Position numbers and translations under genes: made by a program. 64,000 nucleotides of DNA from Sipunculus nudus (Eukaryota > Annelida > Sipuncula > Golfingiida > Sipunculidae), in contig CM049306.1 in the NCBI GenBank assembly GCA_026874595.1, positions 59,278,019-59,342,018 of the forward strand, in the 5' to 3' direction. How positions within the stretch are numbered: the stretch's first letter is position 1; each line of letters opens with the position of its first letter. Below are positions 1-17,500 of the stretch, one piece after another. The notes under the pieces were generated by a model. It was not told the DNA's origin. It worked only from the letters and a program-made list of their open reading frames with translations, and searched no databases.

Positions 1-1373
1 CACCTACCAGTCACTAAAAGTATTTAAATACTAAATAAAATAGAAAATATATTATATACAATCTCAACCTACCTATCCTTTCAAGATCGCTTTTGCATAG
101 GCTAAGATGAGCACTTCTATCAAAAACCCAAATACAAAACACGAATTGTAAAAAATGGAATTTGGCACTCATTGGCAAGTGGCTGCTCCAAACTTGATTG
201 TTTATAAGGACCCCTAGGTTTTTCCAGTTATCTAAAATCCTTCATATGGACATCTCTAAGTATTTATTCATAAATTCCTTACCCCAAAACTTATTCAAAG
301 GATTAAATAATGCTTAAACTCAATATCAAAACCAAAATAATTATACACACTTCCCTTTAAAAACTGCGGACTCTTATTTTGTTTATAATTAAACTTTTGG
401 CTTGTTATAGTCATATTCATATTGATTTTCATGAATATTCATTAATTTTCATAAATAATCATTACTATTCATTAATTTTCATAAATTTTCTCTGACCTTG
501 ATCTTACTCTGAATATAATCCATTTGCTATTTTTCTATTCATTTTGACCACAAATTGGAAATACGTTCTGATTTCAACAACAAACGTTAGAGCGCCAGTA
601 GAAATAACTTATATGATATCATGTGTAGATTACGTTATCAGAAAGCAGGGGCAGAATATTGCATGAGATAACACATATATAAGAGAATGATTACCGCTCA
701 TCAGACACACCATGAATGTTTGTATTCACAAATGGTGTGGCGTTTATCATAACATCATACCAAGCCTCCGATATAGTAAATCAAATACAGGATAACCCCG
801 TCCTTCTGCCAACCATTAACTCGCTTATTTAACCTATCCCAAAAAAAAGTTCCCTCTATTTGTTCCCTTGGGATATTTGTAAAGCTTGCCCATGGGCCAT
901 GATTAGCCCGAGACACATGACAAAGAAGAAATCATTGTTTTATATTCATTTTAAAGCATATCTTTGTCATATATCCTCCTAAACGATGACCCAGTTATCT
1001 CATCTCGATCAACTGCCACCAACAACTACCGCCAATAATTGTAGTGGTCTTGGCGAAAGAACGAGTTTATACTGTATCAATTGTCATGTTTGTAATTAAT
1101 TTTCTTATTTCAATATTAAAGTAAAATTGGTTACTTTCTGTGATATTTCAATCGTTAATGATGAATACGTGTTTTATCCACTGGAGACATATTAATGCCT
1201 GTTATGGACATGGCTGACACGACTTGCCACATATACAAACACTTGATGACTGAAGGCTTGGTAGCATTGTCGGAATTGTTTCCGATTGATAAAGTAGATG
1301 GCGCCATGGTAGACACGGCAGAACTTGATGTGGTCAGTTGGACTGACTTGTGGTTCCAATAAGTTTAAGATAT
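1..1373 (-). other. 3' flank and probable 3' UTR of the alpha-tubulin gene
   Basis: This lies downstream of the tubulin stop codon on the minus strand. No protein family is recognisable on either strand. The sequence is AT-rich. One minus-strand AATAAA (TTTATT on the plus strand) sits at about 263-268, which would give a 3' UTR of roughly 1.1 kb; I saw no closer perfect signal, so a variant signal could be used instead. The short plus-strand frames over 1325-1673 are antisense to exon 8 and are not genes. Confidence 0.4.
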
Positions 1374-7435
<6,062 letters not shown>

Positions 7436-8237
7436 CTGCGGAAAACAAAAGAGAAAAAGTTGCATGAAAAGATTATTCATATGAATAATATCCAGTAAGG
7501 GCAAGGCAAATAAAAAAGTTGGTTTCAGAGGCACCACTTCTAGGAGGCATGCGTTCATCCCAAGCGGTGTAGGTAAAACCGTTGTGAAAAGGCTAATGCA
7601 GTCCGTTAAAAAATGTTGGACAAGACTGTTTCAAAGCTAATTGCATAAACGTGGGTGTGTTTGTGGTAAGGACTTCATGGAATAAGTAATATTCCTAAGC
7701 ATACGCATGTAAATTGTAAATATATAAAGTGTTTCCCTGAAATGTAACAAATTTGGATTTAATTTTTGACAGTTGAGACAAGTATAGTCCCGGCCGTCAA
7801 ACAGTGCCTAACTTTAAGAGGTTCATTTTGAGTAGAAACGACCTTTGGCGGGAGGGGGCTGTTTGACCTACGAGATACGCGTGTGCACAAGGGGTTTTCC
7901 CTGAAGCCATTTATCGTTCCTGGTTAATACGCTGTGATTGACGAGCCGTCCGTGTACCAGTACAAGGGGCACCTGTGAATTACAACGTTAACTAGAGCCA
8001 GGTAGGTATGAAAGCGAACCCACAACATGGTCCACTTCACGGAGAAAGCACGCACGTGCATGTGTGGTTGAGGAAGACGATGATTATTAAAGCCAGCTAT
8101 TCACCTTCCCTTTCAATAGTATACTTAAGTAATTTCTTGCTTACTCTGAGTACATATTAATGCACCCCTAATAAATAATCCCTGCTAAGAAAGTTCTTAT
8201 ACTGCCTCTGAGACCGGTTTATGAGCGTATTTATCTA
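7436..8237. other. non-coding sequence upstream of tubulin exon 2
   Basis: No exon, RNA gene or repeat is recognisable here. I searched this strand for an ATG followed by GT that could be the missing first exon and found none between here and 12.7 kb with a consensus donor. Confidence 0.5.
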
Positions 8238-9065
8238 AAAGCTGTTTGTAAACACGGGGATGTTGACAAACGGGAAAAAACATGTGACATAAGGAAGTTA
8301 GTTGGATATTTGCTAAACCTGATATGTCACTGGTTGCAAAACACCTGTGGCAAAATTGATTCGTCTGACTTGCCCCCAGATGTCCTTGTTTTAGTGCGCC
8401 TATCAAATGTTATAGACACGTGGATATAAACAAAACAAACAGATTGTATGCGGTGTGATCGCCGTTTTTTTTTTTTTTTTTTTTTTTTGTTTTTTGTTTT
8501 TGGCCTATTTTTATAAAAGCTTGAGGAATTATCTTTGTTAAAAGACGTCAGATATCGAAGTAGGCCCCTTTAATTTATTCGTTTATTTGACCACAGGATT
8601 ATTTTTTTATCTTTGTCATCCAGAGAGGAATTCCCCTTTTTAGCGTTATATTTATTTTTGTACTAGGCAAACAAACCAAAATTTTTTTGCATCAAGGGCA
8701 GAAAGAGGAAAACGCGTAATTAACTGTTGAGGAAATATTAATTTATCTGATTTGATTTTCCTGAAACCAGGAATATTAGAAACAAGCCAAAAATTGATCT
8801 TTCCGCCATACCCATGAAATTACATAGCAATGTTATAAACACGTGGTTATAAACAAACATACAGACTGTATACGGTGTGATCCCCGGTTTTTTCCTATAT
8901 TTTACAAAAAGCTTGAGGGATTATCTGTAGTTAAAAGACGTCATATATCGCAATAGAAAGAGGAAAACGCGTAATTAAATGTTGAGGAATCATAAATATG
9001 TCTGATTCGATTTTCCTGTAACCAGGAATAATGGAAAACAAGTCCACAATTGACCTATCCACCAC
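8238..9065. repeat. dispersed repeat with local partial tandem copy
   Basis: The block 8238-8570 (GTTTGTAAACACGGGGATG onwards) resembles 32417-32745 in order and orientation. Part of it recurs at 8826-8970: ACACGTGG, then TGTATGCGGTGTGATC versus TGTATACGGTGTGATC. The segment AGAAAGAGGAAAACGCG at 8699 recurs at 8953. The second copy lacks about 170 bp of the first. No coding capacity was found. Confidence 0.7.
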
Positions 9066-9155
9066 AGCCCAAATGCTCCGCCCTTTTAACTTATTATTAT
9101 AATGAGCCCCCAAAACGCTCCTACACATATGGACTTCCATGCCCATGGTAGCGAA

Positions 9156-9261
9156 AGCTGATTTAGACTGGTACCCTGCTCTATTATGGCCCTCGGCCAA
9201 GCATAGATTGGCCTAGAGCAGCGGTGCCATAATAGAGCGGGGTAGCAGTCTAGAGCTGATT
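9156..9261. mobile_element. 90 bp hairpin element with 8 bp target duplication
   Basis: AGCTGATT flanks the element exactly on both sides (9156-9163 and 9254-9261). Between the flanks, 27 nt arms (9164-9190 and 9226-9252) are inverted copies with two mismatches. An inner GGCCAA/TTGGCC stem lies within the 35 nt loop. An 8 bp duplication with TAGACTG-type ends fits a miniature hAT-superfamily element; the superfamily call is inference. Confidence 0.75.
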
Positions 9262-9273
9262 ATAACATAATAA

Positions 9274-9321
9274 TGACGTAACAAAGGGCGATGGCGCATG
9301 ACGTCGTATTGACTGACGTCA
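9274..9321. promoter_or_regulatory. cluster of three CRE-like sites
   Basis: TGACGTAA (9274-9281), TGACGTCG (9299-9306) and a perfect TGACGTCA (9314-9321) fall within 48 bp. Another perfect TGACGTCA lies at 9794-9801. TGACGTCA is the CREB/ATF site. No exon is recognised beside them. Confidence 0.4.
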
Positions 9322-10263
9322 TCAACTCGTATCACCTGACCATTGTTTACTATATCGCAGTCATATATGAACTGTATTGCAATATATATATTGGATTATT
9401 TGTCCCATACGAATTATGTGCCAGGTAAGACATTATTATTCACTTGGTAGTCAGAGGAATGGCTCCCGCGACCTATAGCCTAGAAACTTTTTATACTGTC
9501 TCCTTCGTATAATAAAATATCCCGGAAAACATGACGACATGGGTACTGGTAGTATTTACAGACTACACGTGTTCTGTTTGACAGAGCTCTGTCAAATTAT
9601 GCAAAATTATGTTTATGTCGGATGATTGACGCTTTAGAATGTTTAAGGTCACCTGATTGGTTGCTCCTTAGTCCCATGCTGATGTTTATTCATTGAATAA
9701 ACATGCGATTAATGTCGCAAAGAGTTCATGGATAGGTCAATTGGCAAGATCTTTTCGCCATCAACATGAAATGAACATAGCATAGAACAGTGATGACGTC
9801 ATTATAAGACTACGCACAATAGATGCAGCAATAAACATTCCTGAAGGATATATAATGCTAACTCTTTAGAGACGCTATGAATCACGAATATACCAGCACA
9901 CAAGTTCAGACCAGTTAACCATGTAGGCCGTTATGTAAATATCATTTATTTTATGATCAGGTATCTTCCTAAAAACTACGCTTTCCCTTTTTCTCTCCAT
10001 AGTCCAAGTTGGGTTAATTCACTAACAAAATTTGCTCGACAAAAATAGGTGGACTGGAATAAAAGAACAAACTATGGTAAGAGGCAGGCAACTAGAAAGA
10101 TACGTGTATTTTTCGCCAATATGTCATCTGTGACATGCATCATTCGAAAATGCAACCGTTCCAAATAAAAAAAAACGAATTATACTTTAGTGGCAGTTCA
10201 TGAAATCTAATCCTTCTCCTGTTCCACTTATGGTTCAGTCACAACTTTGTAAATCCATGAAAC
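9322..10263. other. non-coding sequence
   Basis: No gene or clear repeat was seen apart from the TGACGTCA at 9794-9801, which lies in the palindrome ATGACGTCAT. Confidence 0.4.
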
Positions 10264-10611
10264 TAGGCCAAAAAAATTAAAGGTATGGTTCTCAGGCACC
10301 GCCCGCATCAATTTTAAACCCCCGCATCAAAAATTTTTATTTTGATTTTCAATAAAAACATTCCAATTTTGAGCTGCTGCCGCTCCGCCATTTCTTTCAA
10401 GAAGATAAAACCATACACTTTCCTTTGTTTTGTAGTGCTTTTACTTATTTAGCAAAATAAAACTGTTATTTTCATGCTTTTCTCTTATCATTTGACATTT
10501 TTATCGAAACATACCAACAAATTTAAAATAAAAAAAGCGCCCGCCCGCATTGATTTCTGAAAAAAAAGTGCCTGAGAACCATACATTATTTTTTTTTTTT
10601 TTTGGCCCTAT
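10264..10611. mobile_element. MITE, AGGTATGGTTCTCAGG family, longest copy
   Basis: About 348 bp, with TAGGCC plus an A-run at the left and a T-run plus GGCCCTATA at the right. The inner inverted ends AGGTATGGTTCTCAGGCAC and GTGCCTGAGAACCATAC match over 17 nt. No open frame of useful length. It shares its interior with 5106-5367 (inverted) and 43276-43550 (direct). Confidence 0.88.
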
Positions 10612-11154
10612 AGTTGTACAAAATCAAATCCCGGAGGACATATTTAAACAAACATGGCAGGCCGTTCACCGACGTACTTGAAACATAACAGTTACATGAT
10701 CGATATACTGAGGACTTTTAATGACTCTAAATTTGTTCCATTTTCCATTTTATAACATTATGGTTTATAAGAGATATCTAATTAATACAAATTATTTATA
10801 ATTGTAATTGAAACCATTGTATCAGCGAATTATCAAATGATTAAAAATACTTCCCGGTCTAGTTTGTTGAAAATCACCGTGACTGCAAAGATAACATGGT
10901 TGTTTAAGCATGCTCAGTTGGTCACCAAATACCTTATCAAAGTAAATATTTTGCCACGGACTATTAAAGCCAAACGAGTTAAATAGCCGATAAGTAAAGT
11001 AAAATTGAATGCGGGTAAAATAAATATATTACATTCCATGCAAGTCATTGCTGTACCTCTGTTATGATATGCATATCCATTGCAAATCAGTTTGCCCACT
11101 TAGCAGTGCAAGACCAGTTAGAGTACAAGGATACGGTATACCTCTCATTAATTT
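10612..11154. other. non-coding sequence
   Basis: AT-rich. I see no gene or repeat boundary here. Confidence 0.4.
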
Positions 11155-11370
11155 ATCAGGGAATTTCAAGAATGGGCCAGTGAAGAGTCGATTCGATTTT
11201 TGTGTGATCCGGCACATGATCTGGATTAAGAAGCGTCATCAAGGAGTAATCACAAATGGAGGGTCAATTATGCACGAATGAACCTGAGAATATACATGTG
11301 CCGAATAATGCAAACATGGTTTTGGGAGCATCGCGGGAGCTTGAAGTCCTTGGAATGCAGAGTTCTAGTT
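11155..11370 (-). mobile_element. dispersed ~320 bp family, truncated copy
   Basis: Reverse-oriented copy: GCGTCATCAAGGAGTAATCAC, TGCACGAATGAACCTGAGAA and CTTGGAATGCAG match the better-preserved copies at 22070-22375 and 44988-45312. The end with the AC-rich tract is missing. Confidence 0.7.
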
Positions 11371-12733
11371 ATATGATAATCTGACTTTGTGAAGGAAATG
11401 TAGGTCCCACTGCTATTCAGACAATAAAATCGCTGTGGCAGAAATTCTTTATAATCCATTCAGTAAGTACAATAGAGTGTCAACCTTATCATATGTGTTT
11501 TCCAACAAATGAAGGTCATCATTTTGTAAGGTCGAACCCTGTAGTGGGTTCGGTAGTTCTGGCGAAGTATGCGAACCATGCACTGCCACGTACAGGGGTG
11601 TATGTATTGGGAAATACCTTCTTAACAAAATATGTGCTTAATAACCGTTGGTTATAAAAAGAATTATAAAGTGTCATGGGCCTGCAAAGAAAGGTAACCT
11701 CGGGTTTTCAAAGAATATAGACCCTTCCTTCGAGTATGTGCAATAAGCACAGCGGTCGACTGTAGTGTTCGGGTTCAGAGAGCCAGCTATGCTGGTTTTG
11801 ATTATTGAAATAATAATCATGACAGGTACTCCGATGGGAACATCACTTTTCAGGACAAAATAGGTTTTTACCGTTATCATTTGAGTTTCAACAATACGAT
11901 CTTTTATCAAGGATACAGAGGACCCAAACACTTATTGTCATTCGTTACCAACAGATTTCACCAGGTCATAATTTAATCACAATATTTTTTTTTTCTTTCT
12001 TTTGATAATCAAACAATGTTGCTGTCTGATAGAGTGGCACACACATTTAATCAATGTTAATCAATGTATATCAATATATAATATAAGTAAAATTAAAACG
12101 ACTTTAGAAATAAAATAAATAATCCAAATATTAATTAATTATAAGTCATTAGAGGTTAACGACACAGTAACTCGCCGGGAGCTCGCAAGATGTTGCGTAT
12201 ATATAGTGTGACAGTGCTGCTTATTAGCTTGACAGAATTCCTTAGCTTTCAACAAAAGCAATACCCTGTCTCGTGACAGCTTCACCTGCTGCAAGCCAAT
12301 CCAGTATTTCCTGGCATTTCGGAGGCGTGCGCCGTCTAGCGTTACAAAACATGACCTGAGCAGCGTCTGTCACCCGGGATGACGACCCGTGCCTTGTTCA
12401 TCATTCTAGTTTCGCCGTAATCCCTGCGTTACACGTGTTTCACATGTGATTCGTATATAAGCTGCGAAAGAAATACTAAATCCTGCCGACCCGACACGCG
12501 TTCTTAGATTTTCCTCTAATTAACCAAGAACTCCACTGTATGTTTTTTAATCACCTGTATACACTAGTACTCTACAGGATGTACTGGTATATAACGGCGA
12601 AGTGTGACAAAAACCGAGATACACGTACAGCGAGTTAACAAGGTGGAAACAATAACCCTGTAGAAACGTGTGTATTATATCATACAGACCTTGTGTCAGA
12701 CAAAAACCAAGGAAAGAAACCGGTACAGCAAAT
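11371..12733. other. non-coding sequence
   Basis: No gene recognised. A TATATATAG word at about 12197-12205 could be a chance TATA box; no exon follows it convincingly. Confidence 0.35.
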
Positions 12734-15050
12734 AACTAGACATTTCTTGGCACCGCAGGTGCCAGAGTATCCCCAGACATAGTAGCCCCCCCCCCTTTAA
12801 GAATAGACCCCCATTTTTAGCAGCATATACTGACACTTGGCATATTTATTGTTTCTTCCAGCTAACAATCCACAATCTTGTTGAAGATATTGGTCCTGTA
12901 ACCTTATATTTTTAAAGATGTGTCCTGTGACCTTGACCTTTGACCTCATGACCCCAAAATCAATTGGGGTCTTGCTTTTCCAATGGGACATATACAAGTC
13001 AAGTTTGAAATCCATGCATCAATAAAAGCAGGAATTATCATCCAGAAACTAATTTTTGGACAGATGGCTCCTGTGACCTTCACTTTTGACCTTGTGACCT
13101 CAAAACTGATAGGGGTCTTCCACTCTTGGCGGGTGAACTATATGTGCACGATGAAAGATCTGAGAGGAATTGTTTGGCTGAAAATGCATCCACAATCTTT
13201 TTAAAGAGGTTTCCTGTGACCTTGACCTTTGACCTCATGACCCAGAAATCAATTCGGGTCTTGCTTTTCCAATGGGTCAAATACAAGTCAAGTTTGAAAT
13301 CCATACATCAATAAAAGAAGGAATTATCATCCAGAAACCAATTTTTGGACAGATGGCTCCTGTGACCTTCACCTTTGACCTTGTGACCTCAAAACTGATA
13401 GGGGTCTTCCACTCTTGGCAGGTGAACTATATGTGCAAGATAAAAGATCTGAGAGGAATTGTTTGGCTGAAAATGCATCCACAATCTTTTTAAAGAGGTT
13501 TCCTGTGACCTTGACCTTTGACCTCATGACCCAGAAATCAATTCGGGTCTTGCTTTTCCAATGGGTCAAATACAAGTCAAGTTTGAAATCCATACATCAA
13601 TAAAAGCAGGAATTATCATCCAGAAACTAATGTTTTGACAGATGGCTCCTATGACCTTCACCTTTGACCTTGTGACCTCAAAACTGATAGGGGACTTCCT
13701 CTCTTGGCAGGTGAACTATATGTGCAAGATGAAAGATCTGAGATGAAATGTTTGGCTGAAAATGCATCCACAATCTTTTTAAAGATGTGTCCTGTGACCT
13801 TGACCTTTGACCTCATGACCCAAAATCAATTTGGGTCTTGCTTTTCCAATGGGACATATACAAGTCAAGTTTGAAATCCATACATCAATAAAAGCAGGAA
13901 TTATCATCCAGGAACTAATTTTTGGACAGATGGCTCCTGTGACCTTCACCTTTGACCTTGTGACCTCAAAACTGATAGGGGTCTTCCTCTACTGGCAGAT
14001 GACTTATATGTGCTAGATGAAAGGTCTGAGATGAAATGTTTGGCTGAAAATGCATCCACAATCTTTTTAAAGATGTGTCCTGTGACCTTGACCTTTGACC
14101 TCATGACGTCATAATCAATTGGAGGTTTGCTCTTTCAATTTGACATAAGTCAAATTTGAAATCAATACATCAATAAAAGCAGGAATTATCATCTAGAAAC
14201 TAATTTTTGGACAGATAGCTCCTGTGGCCTTGACCTTTGACCTTGTGACCCCAAAATTTATATGGATCATCCACTTTTGGCAAGTGAGCTATATATTCAA
14301 GATGGAAGACCTGGGATGAAAGTTTGGCTTAAAATGCATCCACAGTATCTTTTAAAATGCCAGTCCAGTGACCTTGACCTTTGACCTCATGACCCTAGAT
14401 CCTATAGGGTTCTTACTTTAGGGGTGGGCCATATATTATTCATGTTTGAAATCCGTACGTCTATCAACACTGGAGATATCATAAGAGGTGTGTGATTTTC
14501 ACCATATATGGCAATAATCAAGGCCAAGGCCACTATCATGGGAAAGGTCATGACCCCAATTTAAATAAACATCATTCCATAACCCATACCTATGTATATG
14601 CATAATATAAAAGAAATCTGTCAATTAGTTTTTGACTTATAATGCTCACAGTACTGTAAGGTGGCAATTTTGGGGGTATTAAACGGCACGAAAACAAGAA
14701 AAGAATAATAGGTGGCGCCACCAGTTTCTGGAACATGACAACCCTATCCATGATCTTCCATCAACTTGATTTTGGGATACATCCATGCAAGATTTCTTGA
14801 GATATTAAAGAATTTGTGTGATTTTCCCCAAAATTGGACTTATTCAAGGTCAAGGACACTCTCCTAGTAAAGGTCATGACCTCATTTTAAATAGGCGTCG
14901 TCCTCTTACCCATATCTATACATATACCAAGTTTGGTAAAGTTCTGTGAAATATTTTTCGGGTTATCGCGCCAACAAGATTTATATGCGGCGGCGGCGGC
15001 GGCGGGACAGGTATGAAAACATAGTATCCCCCGACTTTGTCTGGGGATAC
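12734..15050 (+). mobile_element. 2.3 kb non-autonomous element with tandem core (copy 1)
   Basis: The left end has a hairpin TGGCACC-GCA-GGTGCCA (12748-12764), then GTATCCCCAGACA (12767-12779). The right end closes with its exact inverse, TGTCTGGGGATAC (15038-15050), which also forms a hairpin with GTATCCCC at 15024. Between them are about five ~289 bp tandem units (about 12890-14340), a unique right block and a short GGC run (about 14984-15005). The same architecture recurs at 22808-24833. A left block, tandem core, right block and 3' hairpin resemble the Helentron-associated or pearl elements described from bivalves; that assignment is inference. There are no transposase or helicase motifs. 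Confidence 0.75.
12890..14340 (+). repeat. ~289 bp tandem array with nuclear-receptor-type half-sites
   Basis: The phrases GCATCCACAATCTTTTT and CATACATCAATAAAAGCAGG recur at about 289 bp spacing. Each unit carries TGACCTTGACCTTTGACCT, perfect at 12928, 13217, 13506, 13795, 14083 and 14369, and a second cluster TGACCTTCACCTTTGACC about 145 bp away. On the opposite strand these read as AGGTCA direct repeats. The frames of about 60-74 residues that recur across the array are repeat artefacts. Confidence 0.9.
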
Positions 15051-15073
15051 AATGATAACTGAATCATCTCATA

Positions 15074-15340
<267 letters not shown>

Positions 15341-15360
15341 AGGATGGTACTCAGTTGAGT

Positions 15361-15480
15361 GCATACCTCCGCCAAAGCTAAACACTGCGTTATCTATAAT
15401 AACATACAAACAAGTCAACAAATAAACAGCCAGACACGGGTGACAACACAACCTTATTGGCGGAGGTAACAATATGCACA
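15361..15480. mobile_element. small element with CCTCCGCCAA / TTGGCGGAGG ends
   Basis: The 10 bp inverted ends (15366-15375 and 15457-15466) enclose about 80 bp that includes ACATACAAACAAGTCAACAA. It codes for nothing. Confidence 0.5.
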
Positions 15481-16272
15481 GGCCATGATCAGCCTGGAAG
15501 AAAGAGGAGCTACATGATACATTGTTTTGCACCATTCCATTTAAATTCTCACAATAACCGATTTCTTATGGCGAGAAAAATTTCCAGAGAGTGGGGTAAG
15601 AATTGTTTCTTGTTGTGGTAAAGAATTATGATGAAGGAAATTTTTCTTTTGATAAGACAGTATATATCTTGTCTTAAGAAAATCTAGATATACTTTTTTG
15701 GCTTTAAGCATTATGCTTGTAAACCCCCCCCCCCCCCCAAAAAAAAAATATCTCTAGAATTTCTTTTCAACAGAATTATCTCTCATTTGATAAGAAGTAT
15801 ATAATCTTTTCAAGAAAATTATTTTGGCAGTGTGTGGTTAAATCTTGCTCTGGCTGTTATATATACACCAGGACTGCCATTAGACAATCATGTGACAGTT
15901 GTGAGATACTTTCCGGAGATTCATGACAATCAATAAATACAGAACTTGCCCTTTGGCACCGTATTAATAATACAAGAGCTAGATGATTAGCGGTCGGCTC
16001 GTCCTCGGCGCAGCTCCCCTGTATTGCTCACAGCGATAGGCTTTACTTATGAAATTCTATTTCTCTTGCGGCCTTAGGCTAATTGAACCCAGCATCCATG
16101 AGTTTTATGTATCCCATTTTGTTGCGTAAAATCCGGCGCCTTAATGAAACAGAATGACCTAGACAGAATAGTAGGTTGGCTCGAGGTGACGAGGGTTGTT
16201 TCGTGGTTTTGCTTTTACCAGGAAGTCATTTTATATAGTTACATTTTACAAGAATCATTAATTATTGGCTAA
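15481..16272. other. non-coding sequence with poly-C/poly-A run
   Basis: A C-run and A-run at about 15725-15749. Otherwise nothing recognisable. Confidence 0.4.
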
Positions 16273-16527
16273 GGAATGGCAGCCTCTGCCTTCCAATTGT
16301 TGATGCTCCCAAAACCGTGATGCTATTCACTTATTCGGCCCATATTCTCAGGTTCAATCATGCATAAGTGATGGTACATTTGTGAATATACCTTGATGAC
16401 ATTCCTATATCCAGATCCGTAAAAGTTTAATTAGATTCCGTTAGTTACGTTTGTGGACAAACATGCACACACAAACACAGACACATAAATGGGGATGAAA
16501 ACATAACCTCTTTGTGGAGATAATAAA
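16273..16527 (+). mobile_element. dispersed ~320 bp family, diverged copy
   Basis: GCAGCCTCTGCC at the left, then ATTCACTTATTCGGCCCATA, TCTCAGGTTCAATCATGCAT, an AC-rich tract and CTCTTTGTGGAGATAATAA at the right. Same order as 44988-45312. Confidence 0.7.
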
Positions 16528-17139
16528 GAGAACGGAAGTTTGCTTGCAAAATATTCAAATCTATAGTTAATAAATTAGAATTTACAAACCCGTATGAGAG
16601 AAGATGAAGGTAAGGCGAGTGACAGAAATGACGGAATCATATATGTGACATGAAAAACCTTAATATACATGAATAAAGATGTTATAAATTACATCAATGT
16701 ATGCATGATAAAGGGATCGTATGTAATTAAAAGTATCTGATCAGCAAGTAATGGTAAATCAAATATGACCCAACACACACCAAAAGACAAATAAGATTAA
16801 TACAATGATAAAGTATTTACTTTTAATTTCCTATTCAAACAGTGAAACATATAATAATCGACAAATAAATTCTACCGTCATGACAATACAAAATAATCTG
16901 CGGACCAAGGGGTAAGGATGCTCAGCTAAGGATGTTTATAAAGATAATTATGATAATAGGGGAAGACCCTTATAAATCTGCGCAAGATTTATACATAAAG
17001 AAGGAATCTTGAGAGTTTTGAAAAGATGCACCTTTTTTCTAGACTATACAATCAATATACATATTGAGCAAAATTTTTCAAGTTTTTTGTTTTAGAATAA
17101 TCCCGTATTTCCTCTGATTCAAGCTTTATAACCTAGGTC
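16528..17139. other. non-coding sequence
   Basis: AT-rich. No gene or repeat boundary identified. Confidence 0.4.
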
Positions 17140-17500
17140 AAGGGCATAAGTTTCAAATCTCGTCTGAGAGCGTTTTTTTTAAATAGTGTATCAAATTTTG
17201 ATGTACATAATTTTCGCCAAATATAGATTTGTTCAAATTCAAGGCCAATACTCATGAAGCCAGTATAAATAGGATTTAGCCCAAAATGTATATCTAATAT
17301 GCATATGCACAATATGAAAGGAATCTGTCCATTAGTTTTGAAATTTTACTGCTTACACTATAGTTACCAAGTTGCAGTGAATTGGGTAGGCCTATGAAAA
17401 GGCGCAAACTCAACAAAATGGTCCAAGGGGTGCCACCAGTCTTCCGTACAGAATAAGTCTGTCCAAGATTTTATGGCATACTGAAAAATGTACATACCTG
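17140..17500 (+). repeat. diverged fragment related to the right block of the 2.3 kb element
   Basis: GCATATGCACAATATGAAAG, ATCTGTCCATTAGTTTTG and GCCACCAGTCTTCC follow the order seen at 14520-14760 and 24300-24540. Neither the hairpin end nor the tandem core is present. Confidence 0.6.

Noticed and set aside
12797-14016. Series of similar 60-74 residue frames on both strands
   Set aside because: They recur at the ~289 bp unit length of a non-coding tandem repeat in a mobile element; no start or splice context.
12890-14340. Regularly spaced repeats that could suggest a CRISPR array
   Set aside because: Units are ~289 bp, contiguous, without variable spacers, and the DNA is eukaryotic.
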